DNA of 64,000 nucleotides from Pelobates cultripes (Eukaryota > Chordata > Amphibia > Anura > Pelobatidae). The position numbers and the translations under genes are program-made. The first letter of the stretch is position 1. Each line of letters begins with the position of its first letter. The stretch is taken from assembly GCA_933207985.1 (NCBI GenBank), contig OW240921.1:20586238-20650237 (forward strand), in the 5' to 3' direction. This document shows positions 37,601 through 46,022 of the stretch, in pieces. The notes under the pieces were generated by a model. It did no database searches. It was not told the DNA's origin and saw only the letters and a list, made by a program, of their open reading frames with translations.

Positions 37601-40600
37601 TCTGTTTGATTACATTATAAAGAAATGTGCGTTTGCCAGATAACCTATAATCTCACTACAGAGTCAGAGCTTTTAATATCAACTTCAGTCGAATGACGAG
37701 TCTCGGATTCAACCAGAGGTAACAGCAGTGGTGACAGCCATAGGATTACTACAGGAGCTCGTTAAATTAATGGTTTGATTACAGCTCTATAATTGCCCCG
37801 TATATGTGGCTTTTATAGTTTATGAACCCATACTTTGTACCCAGTAAAAAACTGCAGTTCATACAAAGCTGGAATTAGCGACAGACAAATAGATTGTCTT
37901 CCCATATTCCACATCCCTGTGTTCTGTTTGTCAGCTGTAACATATTTTATATATTATCATTGTATCAAACAGTCATGGTTACATATTATTCATATAGGGT
38001 TTTCTCCTTGTGGGAAAAAAAGTTATTCAGGAGTTATAAATAAAAAATAAAAATAAAAAAAAAGAAGAAGAAATGGGCTTGAGGTAGCGAACCTTAGAAA
38101 CTGAGATGTTTTATTTTATTTTTTATTTAAAAATTTGGTGAAAGCCAATGAGAGGCATCATTGCTGATCTGATGCACTGATAGCCTAAAGCAGGGATAAG
38201 CACCCTTCAGCACTCCAGATGTTTTGGACTACAACTCTCATGATGCTTTGCCATCATTATGGGGGATGTAGTTCACAACATCTGGAGAGCCGAAGGTTGC
38301 CTATCCCTGGCCTAAAGTGACAGTCTCCTCATTGTGATCTAGTTTGGAGGCAGAAGTGTAAATTCTCAATTATCAAGTCAGCTAGAGAGGAGGCAGACAT
38401 GGTGTTTGCCAAACTGACCCTAAATGGTTTGGGGCAACCCTTCCTTCAGAAAATAAAATAAAAAATAAGACAGCGTCATAGCCACTACAGTGCTTGTGTA
38501 ACTTAGCGTTCCTCCTTTAACTGCAAGGTCTTTCTACGCCTGTAAAGCAGCTCAGCTTCTAAAACTGGCCAGGATAGTGGACTATGGTGGAGGACCAACG
38601 ATGGTCAGTACAATATTCCTTGAGCTATTTCTGACCTTCTTACAGTGGTTTGGGTGTACCTAACGACAGTTTAAAGCAGACACCCCAAAAAAATTATTTT
38701 GCTGGCAAAGGTTTGTGAGATGGACAACAGACAAAGAGCGGTATGTATGGCATTTGATTAAAACCGATTTGGGTATTTTGTGGTTATCATATACAGCGTC
38801 ACAGAGTTAAAGTCAATGCTCGGTAGGGCTCATACCTGCATAGATCATTTTCAGACCTAGATCTTTGATTAGCCTGGCATCTCGGTCAGCCTTTTCCAGC
38901 ACTGGATCAATCAGAACGGCCTCTTTAGTCTTTTCATCGGCAAGAAGATAAGTGTACGTACAACTGACTGGTTCAAACAACTGCAGGAAAGAGCGAAGCG
39001 TTAGGTGACGGTAATTTTAAATATGCGCACAACTTAACACACAGTCGAGAGGAGCTGTATAAAGAGAAATCTGAATTGAATTTAAAGCAGCAATTAATCG
39101 TGTTTTTTAAATGCAAATAATGGAAAAGCAGTCATTAACCTTTTCAGTACCACACTGCAATATTGCTGAAACTGGCAATCTAATGGAAAAGTGAAATAAT
39201 TCAAATATAAAAAAAAAAAAAAATAACATTGGAAAGAAGATATTCAACTATTGATCAATCTTATCTCGGATTACGGATATAAATGTAAAAGTCAAAATGA
39301 GATCGTGTTTGGAAAACATTGTAGGACAAATATAAATCTTTATTTAGTCATACCTAATATGCTGGAATTCCACTAAATTCCAATACAATCAAAAAGACAT
39401 CATAGGACAAAGTAGACAAAACCGGAGTTCCCAAAACTTGAGAAAAGGCAGTGTGTCCGCCGTCACATTTTGTCCATTCCCATTAGTGTTGCTACCAGGG
39501 GTAAAACCAGCATTTTCTGGAGCTTGACAAGTTTTGGTCTATGACGGATTCTAGAGGAGCCTGTAGTTTTCCCTCTATAAACATCTGTTGTACTCTCAGG
39601 CATGAGCTAGAGTAGACTATGACACCGACGTGGCTCCTAACGTGTTTGGCGCAGTGAAGACAACAGAACCTTCAAGGAAGAACTACAGGTAAATCTTCAG
39701 CCTCACCTGCCAGCCATCTCAATACATCCTGGGTGGGAAGGGGGGGGTTTAAAAAAAAATTATATATATATAAAAATAAAATAATAATAATACATGTAAA
39801 ACCCCTAAGTGATAGGACTGATTTTTTTTATTTATTTTTTAACGTGCATGATGATGTAACAAGTGTTACTCTACGTAGTGATACTTCTATCTCTGATCTT
39901 GGAAGCCTCAAAGGATTGGATACATTTCTCAACAGCTTGACAGGACCAGCACACGGTGAGCAGCTCTGTACTGGCGCGCTGCAGGCATATTTGAGATAAA
40001 ATTTGAAAATGTTAACAATGAGAAACATAGAATGTGACGGCAGATAAGAACCATTCGGCCCATCTAGTCTGCCCAATTTTCTAAATACTTTCATTACTCC
40101 CTGGTCTTATCTTATAGTCAGGATAGCCTTATGCCTATCCCACGCATGCTTAAACTCCTTTACTATGAGGATTTTAATTAAGTTTCAAGATCAATACGCT
40201 GGGTGTAATAATGCCATGTAATGCCAGTTTATCCCTGTAACTGATGACACAATAGATTTGTTGTTGTAAAATAACTCATGCTTCCGCAAAATCCTCTGCG
40301 AAGTTTGTCTCCCCCCCCCCCAGCTGTTAAGATATCAGCTGCTGGAGAATGTGTACCCTCTGGAGCTACAAGGAAATCCTGGAAAGGATCACTCAGTCCA
40401 GCTCCATGGAAACAACATTATACATTAATGTGAGAATTACAGAGAATTCAAAGTAAATTTCATATTGAAGGCCAAGGCAACCGAATTTAAGCGTAAATGA
40501 CTTAGAGAATTTTTCGTGTTTGTCTATTTTGCCCTTAAATTTGAAATACAGATTGATTTCACTTTAAAGTCTCTTTAATTCTCACTTTAGTGAATAACCG

Positions 40601-42314
40601 GGATATTGCCACATTTTTACGTTCATATCCCCCTTATTACCTCACTTCCTCTGCAAAACCACACAAACGTAAAAGCTTTCACAATTAAAAAAAAAAAACC
40701 CAACAGAGATCTGATGTAACAGTCTACACTAAGGGCTCTCGCAAAACTGCAACTCCCATTAAGCTCTGCAGGTGCTATGGTCAACAAAGCATCATAGGAG
40801 CTGTGATTTTAAATCAGCTGGGACCTAACCCTTCGGCTGTTACGGTTATTTTCTTGTCAAAATAGTTGTGAGTTTTAGGCCAAGGTAGCTGTATAGGAGG
40901 AAAAACAAATGTCTATCTCAGTAATCATTACTGCTTGGTTACTTTGGCCTACCTTTTTAATTCTCCCCAATTCTTACTTTTTGTAAATAAGCCCCAGAAA
41001 TAGCTCTTCAAACAGCTTTAGGTTGTTAAGGTGACTGCGGCAGACCGGATAACACGTCCCCATGTACAGTGACAACATGAAGTAGGTTTGTATTTTTTGC
41101 ATAAATTTACTTTTTTATTTTTAAATATCTTAAACAATAATATACGCAGACATATTAAGTTAACTTCTTTAAATGCCCCAGATGCATGGTTCATACATTT
41201 TGCAGAGACAGGATTTCTGGTCCTGCAGAAGCCCAACTCCCATCATGTCTAGGCACAACATTAGCTGTCACAAATACTATCAATGATCTGCAGATTGCCA
41301 TCTGTGTGACATTCAAATGTTCACTCACTATATCCATGTTTTTCCAAAGCTATAGAAGTCAACAGACAATATTTTTAGGGAGCCACCTTCTTTCAAGGAC
41401 ATGATTGGCTCATCAAAGACTTGACCCAATACAGACGCTATCATGGAGGACTAAACAGGAGAAGGATATATGGATGGGGCTCCTGGAGGTGTTAAGGCAG
41501 GCTTCTCCAAACTCCGGCCCTCCAGATGTTGCTTAGCTACAACTCCCATGATTCTCAGCCTATCTATTTCATTCACAGAATCATGGGAGTTGTAGTTCAG
41601 CAACATCTGGAGGGACGGAGTTTGGGGAAGCCTGTGTTAAGGGATTGCAGGACAGGGAAGCCAATGCATCTGGTGTGGACTGCAGCCCCTCATCATTCCT
41701 AGCCAGCCATTACAAGGCAGTGATAACCTTATATCAGTATCAATGGTTACCCAGTCTGTACATAAAAAAATAATAACTCTGCCAATATGTTGGCCCTTAT
41801 AGATCGGGTCTTTGTGTGGCTGTGCATTATAGGAGTGGGAGTCTGTATACACACAAATACATTATAATGTACCCCTACCCCATCAGGATAAAGAGAGTCT
41901 CTAAGCATTGTAACATGAAGATAAACAGATTAAAGTAAATGTATTGTGGCCTGCAAGTTCCACTGTGGGCTGGCTGAGGGTGGTGGGCCTGCCATGATGG
42001 CTGTGGCTGATAGATCTGCCTTGCTGGCTGTGGGTGATAGGTCTGCCAAGATGGCTGTGGCTGAGGGTGATAGGTCTGCCATGCTGGCTGAGGGTGATAG
42101 GTCTGCCAAGATGGCTGTGGCTGAGGGTGATAGGCCTGCCATGCTGGCTGTGGCTGAGGGTGATAGGTCTGCCATGCTGGCTGAGGGTGATAGGTCTGCC
42201 AGTGTCACTCACCTGTCTGAAGATGAGTCCTTTCCCTGCAGAAGCCATGGCACAGTACGCCCTGACCGGTCCCAGCAGCCCGTGTCCCAGCCTGCTCAGT
42301 CCGACTCCCAGCAT
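24520..42314 (-). CDS. ETHE1: ETHE1, mitochondrial persulfide dioxygenase, seven coding exons
   Basis: ETHE1 oxidises glutathione persulfide to sulfite in the mitochondrial matrix, downstream of sulfide:quinone oxidoreductase in H2S catabolism. It is a metallo-beta-lactamase-fold enzyme with one Fe(II). Coding exons on the minus strand are 42314-42213, 38980-38836, 35764-35616, 34129-34000, 32115-32026, 26070-25954 and 24563-24520. All introns are GT/AG, and the sum is 777 nt, or 258 residues (human about 254). Residues 1-34 form a basic, acid-free presequence. The metal site is intact: THCHADH at 85-91 (H86, H88, D90, H91), PGHT H142, TGD D161 and PAHD H202. R170 and C168 in RGCGRTD are kept. 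The start ATG is preceded by an in-frame TGA 15 nt upstream. No defect is visible. Confidence 0.96.
25954..26070 (-). CDS. ETHE1: ETHE1 coding exon 6
   Basis: It encodes [16 protein letters not shown] and [16 protein letters not shown], the C-terminal helical region typical of ETHE1. The acceptor is acctttacag and the donor gtaagg. Confidence 0.95.
26270..26510. repeat. TTAA-type MITE fragment in ETHE1 intron 5
   Basis: 'ggccaatcagcatctcctca' and 'gatgcacagaatcacg' parallel the copy at 31150-31411 ('gccaatcagtatctcctcat'). It has no intact ends. Confidence 0.4.
26575..28529 (+). mobile_element. ORF2-less L1-like LINE with 11-bp TSD
   Basis: The element starts TGGGGCGGAGCCAAGCTGCA and ends in AATAAAGAATAAA plus 16 A. 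It is flanked by perfect direct repeats GTATTACATTG at 26564-26574 and 28531-28541. It has an L1-type 5' end, one ORF1-like gene and about 780 bp of non-coding sequence before the poly(A). No reverse transcriptase sequence is present, so it is non-autonomous, comparable in layout to half-L1 elements. It sits antisense in ETHE1 intron 5. Confidence 0.88.
26715..27731 (+). pseudogene. L1-type ORF1 protein, one in-frame stop
   Basis: This resembles the RNA-binding chaperone of L1 elements (ORF1p, Transposase_22 type), which coats LINE RNA. The predicted protein starts [11 protein letters not shown], a basic tip. From about residue 75 to 150 it has a heptad-rich coiled-coil stretch ([33 protein letters not shown]), followed by the RRM-like region with [12 protein letters not shown] near residue 155 and [11 protein letters not shown] further on. 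A TAG at 27471-27473 ends the frame after 252 codons. The same frame then continues 85 more codons to TGA at 27729-27731 and holds [11 protein letters not shown], typical of the ORF1 C-terminal domain. The gene is therefore broken by a single nonsense change, or the C-terminus is lost. Confidence 0.82.
28542..29545. other. ETHE1 intron 5, nothing recognised
   Basis: Non-coding intronic DNA with A/T runs and no recognisable repeat. Confidence 0.4.
29546..30009. mobile_element. TTAA-flanked MITE with CpG-rich core
   Basis: The termini TTAAAGGATCACTATAGTGT and CACTATAG-type ACTATAGTGTCCCTTTAA form imperfect inverted repeats, with TTAA at both outer ends. The first 60 bp also folds back on itself. 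The core contains GCGCATGCGCGGCAAG and 'agtggctgtccagaagacag'. A TTAA target is used by piggyBac and Kolobok transposons, and I cannot decide between them. Relatives: 825, 1563, 21921, 31150, 36315 and 63736. Confidence 0.75.
30452..30482. repeat. (GT)n microsatellite
   Basis: About 30 bp of GT repeats after a longer TGTGTATG-rich stretch (30300-30450). Confidence 0.95.
30483..31149. other. ETHE1 intron 5, CA-rich low-complexity
   Basis: 'acacaaatgcaaacattaca'-type low-complexity DNA up to about 30780. A 131-codon plus-strand frame (30738-31133) that shows no domain and ends in a poly-Phe run encoded by T-runs follows, so it is not accepted as a gene. Confidence 0.4.
31150..31411. repeat. 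TTAA-type MITE, right part
   Basis: It ends 'gtggctatagtgttccttta' plus A, matching the right terminus of the family. The interior has 'ccaatcagtatctcctcata' and 'gcaatgtaaacactgccc'. Confidence 0.55.
31571..31612. repeat. (CA)n microsatellite
   Basis: About 40 bp of uninterrupted CA. Confidence 0.95.
32026..32115 (-). CDS. ETHE1: ETHE1 coding exon 5
   Basis: It encodes [14 protein letters not shown] and YPAHDYTG (H202, the third-site ligand). The acceptor is ctgtttgcag and the donor gtcagt. A 53-bp minisatellite lies about 100 bp upstream in the preceding intron. Confidence 0.95.
32213..33590. repeat. 53-bp minisatellite in ETHE1 intron 4, about 25 copies
   Basis: Units of 51-57 bp read 'gagtgtgatacagagctccg', 'ccgctataaaactcacagca' and 'atgtatagtgtg'. 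Length changes come mainly from GT/TA dinucleotide steps. Decayed units extend to about 33740. On the transcribed (minus) strand each unit has GTGAGT after CT, a splice-donor-like hexamer. The array starts about 100 bp upstream of the exon 5 acceptor. Confidence 0.93.
34000..34129 (-). CDS. ETHE1: ETHE1 coding exon 4
   Basis: It carries STPGHTDGC (H142) and [19 protein letters not shown] (D161 plus the conserved Arg of the active-site loop). The acceptor is ttctctctcag and the donor gtatgt. Confidence 0.95.
34130..35615. other. ETHE1 intron 3, little recognised
   Basis: Non-coding. Pieces at about 34970 ('ggacttcaaagaccatgact') and 35410-35520 ('tcatgggagttttagtcagc') resemble hairpin-MITE arms without ends. 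A C-run lies at 34675-34686. Confidence 0.4.
35616..35764 (-). CDS. ETHE1: ETHE1 coding exon 3, metal-binding motif
   Basis: It carries [11 protein letters not shown], the HxHxDH signature supplying iron ligands, followed by [10 protein letters not shown] and DEIKFGNF. It ends in phase 0 with donor gtaagt. Confidence 0.95.
36115..36240. repeat. Palindromic MITE fragment
   Basis: 'gagaatttcaatttaaggtc' with 'aatagataaattgg' and then 'tctctggccttaggtaataa' forms a shortened hairpin of the AATTC-arm family. Confidence 0.5.
36315..36655. repeat. TTAA-type MITE copy
   Basis: It starts TTAAAGGGACACTATAGTCA, a perfect family end. The interior has 'gcagtgtttacattacagcc', 'ccactcctcagatggctgtt' and 'ctcatagagattcattgatt' as in other copies. 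The right terminus is eroded near 'gtcagtttaa'. Confidence 0.65.
37150..37312. repeat. Palindromic MITE (AATTC-arm family)
   Basis: A well preserved hairpin. Left arm 'ttaagtgagaattccaagtg', 'tttaaggccaaaatagccaa'. Right arm 'attttggccttaagcttgaa', 'ttttcactttagaataaacc'. Confidence 0.7.
37313..38182. other. ETHE1 intron 2, nothing recognised
   Basis: AT-rich intronic DNA with A-runs and no coding potential. Confidence 0.4.
38191..38309. mobile_element. hAT-type palindromic MITE, 8-bp TSD
   Basis: The ends CAGGGATAAGCAC and TTGCCTATCCCTG are imperfect inverted repeats. Perfect 8-bp direct repeats GCCTAAAG flank them (38183-38190 and 38310-38317). The core is a hairpin around 'catgatgctttgccatcatt'. 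It is non-coding. Confidence 0.85.
38836..38980 (-). CDS. ETHE1: ETHE1 coding exon 2
   Basis: It encodes residues 35-83 (first base of codon 83), starting [13 protein letters not shown] and including [10 protein letters not shown], the first beta strands of the metallo-hydrolase fold. The acceptor is ctttcctgcag and the donor gtatga. Confidence 0.95.
38981..40019. other. ETHE1 intron 1, nothing recognised
   Basis: Non-coding, with a G-run and A-run at 39740-39780. Overlapping frames at 39733-40094 on both strands lack domains. Confidence 0.4.
40020..40165. repeat. Probable dispersed repeat
   Basis: The block 'acatagaatgtgacggcaga' / 'aagaaccattcggcccatct' / 'agtctgcccaattttct' has the look of a widespread amphibian interspersed repeat, recalled from general familiarity rather than a search. 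There is one copy in this window, so it is not proven here. Confidence 0.4.
40425..40605. repeat. Palindromic MITE (AATTC-arm family)
   Basis: The arms are 'aaatttcatattgaaggcca' and 'gcccttaaatttgaaataca', with right end 'ttctcactttagtgaataac'. Confidence 0.6.
40850..40995. repeat. Palindromic MITE fragment
   Basis: 'gttttaggccaaggtagctg' and 'ggttactttggcctaccttt' plus 'attctcccc' form a degraded hairpin of the same family. Confidence 0.45.
41498..41634. mobile_element. hAT-type palindromic MITE, 8-bp TSD
   Basis: This second copy of the family at 10047 has ends CAGGCTTCTCC and GGGGAAGCCTG. It is flanked by perfect TGTTAAGG repeats (41490-41497 and 41635-41642). The internal hairpin is 'acaactcccatgattctcag' with its reverse complement. 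Confidence 0.88.
41985..42205. repeat. Minisatellite abutting ETHE1 exon 1
   Basis: Mixed 22- and 31-bp units built from 'ctgagggtgataggtctgcc', 'atgctggctg' and 'aagatggctgtgg'. It ends 8 bp before the exon 1 splice donor. On the minus strand the frame of exon 1 stays open through the whole array to a stop at 41901. Confidence 0.9.
42213..42314 (-). CDS. ETHE1: ETHE1 coding exon 1
   Basis: It encodes residues 1-34, beginning [12 protein letters not shown], a mitochondrial presequence with Arg and hydrophobic residues and no acidic ones. It ends in phase 0 at CAG followed by the donor gtgagt. A minisatellite begins within 10 bp of the donor. Confidence 0.9.
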
Positions 42315-42560
42315 GTTCTCAGTGAGTCACCGCAGCGAGTCCCCCACCTCCTCCGGGAAATACAATGTCACCAGCGGCCGGCCACGCCCACACACGGCTC
42401 CTCCAATCAGCGAGTCCCTCATTTCCCTGGCTAGCAAGAATGTCCCCAACGGAGGCCGCGCCCACACACGGCTCCTCCAATCAGCGCTCAGAGGGGCGGG
42501 GCCCACAGTAACCCTTACACCGCCGCAGCCCCAGCGGCAGTCACGTAGCGCAGTGAGAGC
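42315..42560 (-). promoter_or_regulatory. ETHE1 promoter with duplicated GC-box/CCAAT module
   Basis: CpG-rich sequence directly upstream of the start codon. The module CGCCCACACACGGCTCCTCC plus AATCAGCG occurs twice, at 42385-42412 and 42459-42486, spaced 74 bp. Each has a GC-box-like CGCCC and a CCAAT box (AATTGG-type inverted relative to the gene). A further Sp1-type GAGGGGCGGGGCC lies at 42491-42503. There is no TATA box. It is typical of a housekeeping promoter, and the TSS is unknown. Confidence 0.65.
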
Positions 42561-42714
42561 TATTCACGAAGGATGGCGCAGATTCCGCAGATTCCGCCAG
42601 ATACCCAGTTTCTATCGCCCTGTATCCAAGGAATTCCCACCGCTGGCATGGAAACATCTCCAAGGGAAATAATCAGTGTTAAACCAGCAGTGCCCCTAAA
42701 ACCTTCAATCATGA

Positions 42715-43800
42715 CTAATTAATAATAATAATATACTATCTAATTAATAATAATAATACTATCTAATTAATAATAATAATATACTATCTAATTAATAATA
42801 ATAATACTATCTAATTAATAATAATAATATACTATCTAATTAATAATAATAATACTATCTAATTAATAATAATAATTCTCAGTATGACCAGGTCTATGAC
42901 ATCACTTGCTGCTGCAGCTTGACACAGAAATATCTATTTTAAGAATAAGCAACATACTGAGAATTCCTTGGGGGACACACAAAGAACCACTAAAGAGGAG
43001 TATCCAGTAACCAACGATAGAAGGGTCTGGACAACCCCTTAATGGTCCAAAGGAACATACCGCTAGAGTCATATGATGGTATGACTCCAACCTTGTGAGT
43101 TCAACGATTTTATTTCTACTTCTATTATTATTTGTGCAGACTCTCTACGCTATTTGCATTTATTCTGTCTTACAGATATAGGACATTACACAGCTCCACC
43201 TATTACTTCGTATGTATTGTAATTAATAAATATACTATCTAATTAATAATAATACAATCTAATAATAATAATATACTATCTAATAATACAATCTAATTAA
43301 TAATAATACAATGTAATAATAATAATACAATCTAATGATACACAATCTAATTAATAATAATAATACTATCTAATTAATAATAATAATACAATCTAATTAA
43401 TAATAATACTATCTCATTATTAATAATAATAATACAATCTAATTAATAAATATACTATCTAATTAATAATAATACAATCTAATAATAATAATATACTATC
43501 TAATAATAATAATACAATCTAATAATACACAATCTAATTAATAAATATACAATCTAATAATAATAATATACAATCTAATAATACAATCTAATTAATAATA
43601 ATACAATGTAATAATAATAATACAATCTAATGATACACAATCTAATTAATAAATATACAATCCAATTAATAAATATACTATCTAATTAATAATAATAATA
43701 CAATGTAATTAATAATATACAATCTAATAATAATAATACAATCTAATTAATAATATACAATCTTATAATATACAATCTAATTAATAAATATACTATCTAA
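42715..43800. repeat. AT-rich tandem repeat (TAATTAATAATAATA units)
   Basis: Irregular units of 'ctaattaataataataata' with 'ctatc', 'caatc' or 'atatac' spacers. It is interrupted by about 300 bp of ordinary sequence at 42880-43200. Confidence 0.88.
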
Positions 43801-44460
43801 TTATAATAATACAATCTAATAATACACAATCTAATAATATACACTCTTATAATACACACTCTTATAATACACAATCTTATAATATATACTCTTATAATAT
43901 ACACTCTTATAATACACAATCTTATAATACACAATCTTATAATATACACTCTTATAATACACACTCTTATAATACACAATCTTATAATATACAATCTTAT
44001 AATACACACTCTTATAATACACAATCTTATAATATACAATCTTATAATATACAGTCTTATAATGCACACTCTTATAATACACAATCTTATAATATACACT
44101 CTTATAATACACAATCTTATAATATACAATCTTATAATATACACTCTTATAATACACAATCTTATAATATACAATCTAAAAATTCACAATCTTATAATAT
44201 ACACTCTTATAATACACAATCTTATAATACACAATCTTATAATACACACTCTTATAATACACAATCTTATAATATACAATCTTATAATACACACTCTTAT
44301 AATACACAATCTTATAATACACAATCTTATAATATACACTCTTATAATACACAATCTTATAATACACAATCTTATAATACACACTCTTATAATACACAAT
44401 CTTATAATATACAATCTTATAATACACAATCTTATAATACACAATCTTATAATATACTCA
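43801..44460. repeat. 15-bp minisatellite, about 44 copies
   Basis: Near-perfect 15-bp units CTTATAATACACAAT with two variable positions (ATAC/ACAC and AAT/ACT). Because 15 is a multiple of 3 the array is open in several frames. The resulting peptide-like repeats are artefacts. Confidence 0.95.
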
Positions 44461-44850
44461 TACTGACTGTGTTAGAATTTCACTGACATTAAGACCCAGT
44501 CAGCAGATATACTGAGACAAAGTCAGGGCGACTTTCCTGAAATGTGAGCGCAAGCGTCAATCCCCACAACCATCACCACTGACATCTGCAGGGAACTGGC
44601 TGTGTCCATGGAGGATCCAGCCGCCTCGCAGGACCCTCCGTAGTGCTGAGAAACGGCGGCTCCGGATGTTGAAGGGCGCTTATTGCTTGAGGAGTTGAAG
44701 TGGAGCAGCGCAACAAAGATGGCGGTGCCTGTGTGGGAAAGGTTAAAGTACGTAATGTCACCTTTACCTGCTGCACCGGACCACCAGCGCCGATGTCACT
44801 CTCCGGGGTCTTGCGAATTCTGGCTGTGTGAATTCTGGCTAAAATGTAAA
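44461..44850. other. CpG-rich patch, possible first exon
   Basis: Between the AT-rich arrays and the LTR element lies GC-richer DNA with 'gcgcaacaaagatggcggtg', a strong start-codon context at about 44719 (plus strand). The frame ends at 44871 inside the LTR. It could be a displaced 5' exon, but no protein family is recognised. Confidence 0.25.
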
Positions 44851-45345
44851 TGTAACGGAGAGGTAGTATAATCCACAATATCTCCGCTGGGTAACAGGAA
44901 CGGCCGGGGCTCCCGAACAGCCTGGAAGTCCAGCGGTGTTCGCGCCGTTGAGTAGCCGTTTTTAGTTCCAGGCACTCGACGGCAAAACCCCGCTGGGCTA
45001 ACAAAAGAACCAAGATGGCCAACCGCCGCGTGGTCGGTAGCCGAACGACGGCCACCTAGGAAAGTCTTTAACTCATTTCCAATGTTGCAATCGGTTAATG
45101 GGCGCCACACGACCTCCTGTGTGTGGTCGACCATTCGGTAGTTCATTCGTTTCACGAACAGTGTTTAAACTCACTGTTCGTGAAACTGCATAGGCAATGC
45201 TGGGTTTTACGCATTACAAGCATACGAAAGCTCTCGTTCGCATGAACGCCACATACCACATTACACTTGGTTCTTACAGCAAACAAAACCCATGATATCC
45301 ACACATGCAATACAGGCATAGTCTTAAGTGGCTAGGTTTGCCACA
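44851..45345 (-). repeat. 3' LTR (495 bp, internally deleted)
   Basis: It matches both ends of the 5' LTR but lacks about 500 bp between 'gggtaacaggaac' and 'ggccggggctccc'. It also has about 35 extra bp around 45015-45050. A purine-rich GGGGGAGCAT precedes it. Confidence 0.88.
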
Positions 45346-45426
45346 ATGCTCCCCCAGAACCAAGCCGGCATACACAGTCTGATCCCAACGAATCGGCTTG
45401 GGGATGTCCGGAGGAGCACTCACGGA

Positions 45427-45958
45427 TCACGGTTCCAAGTCTGTTTGTCGGGACAACCCGTCGGCGTTGCCATTTTGCTTCCCAGGGCGATAGTGAATTG
45501 TAAAGTCAAAAGGCTGCAGCGCCAAACTCCAGCGCAGCAGCCTGGCATTGTCTCCTGGCACCCTGTTCAGCCACACCAACGGGTTGTGATCCGTGAGTAA
45601 TGTAAATGGTTGTCCGTATAAATAGGGCTGCAGTTTTTTGAGGGCCCACACCACAGCCAGGCACTCTTTTTCGATGGCGGCGTAGCTGACTTCCCTGGGT
45701 AAAAGTTTTCGCCACGGGATGTTCGCCGCCATCCGCTCCGACTTGGCTCAGTACTGCTCCCAATCCAAACATAGAAGTGTCTGTATGGACGAGAAAACGT
45801 TTAGTTGGATCAGGAGCATAAAGTACAGGTGAGTTAACAAGTGCCGTCTTGAGCTGTTGAAATGCCTGTTCACACTCTGGGGCCCAAACTACTAGCTTAG
45901 GGAGATTCTTATGGGTCAAATCAGTGAGGGGTTTGGCGAGGGCACTGTAGTTGGCCAC
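45427..45958 (-). pseudogene. RNase H of the gypsy element
   Basis: Connection and RNase H domains: ECEQAFQQLKTAL, then VHTDTSMFGLGAVLSQ with the first Asp. After a frameshift near 45730 come YAAIEKECLAVVWAL (Glu) and LLTDHNPLVWL (second Asp), ending RPGKQNGNADGLSR. This is the last coding domain before the 3' LTR. Confidence 0.9.
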
Positions 45959-46022
45959 AAATTTCCGGTAGTACCCGGCGGTCCATAAGAAGGCGAGTAC
46001 TTGGGTCTTGGTGCGAGGGGTT

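Noticed and set aside
42034..42672. 212-codon plus-strand frame over the ETHE1 promoter and first exon
   Set aside because: It is antisense to the real exon 1 and a minisatellite; open because of GC-rich repeats. A short start at 42573 was also considered but has no support.
43797..44466. Open frames coding YKIVY- or LIIHN-type repeats
   Set aside because: An artefact of the 15-bp AT-rich array.
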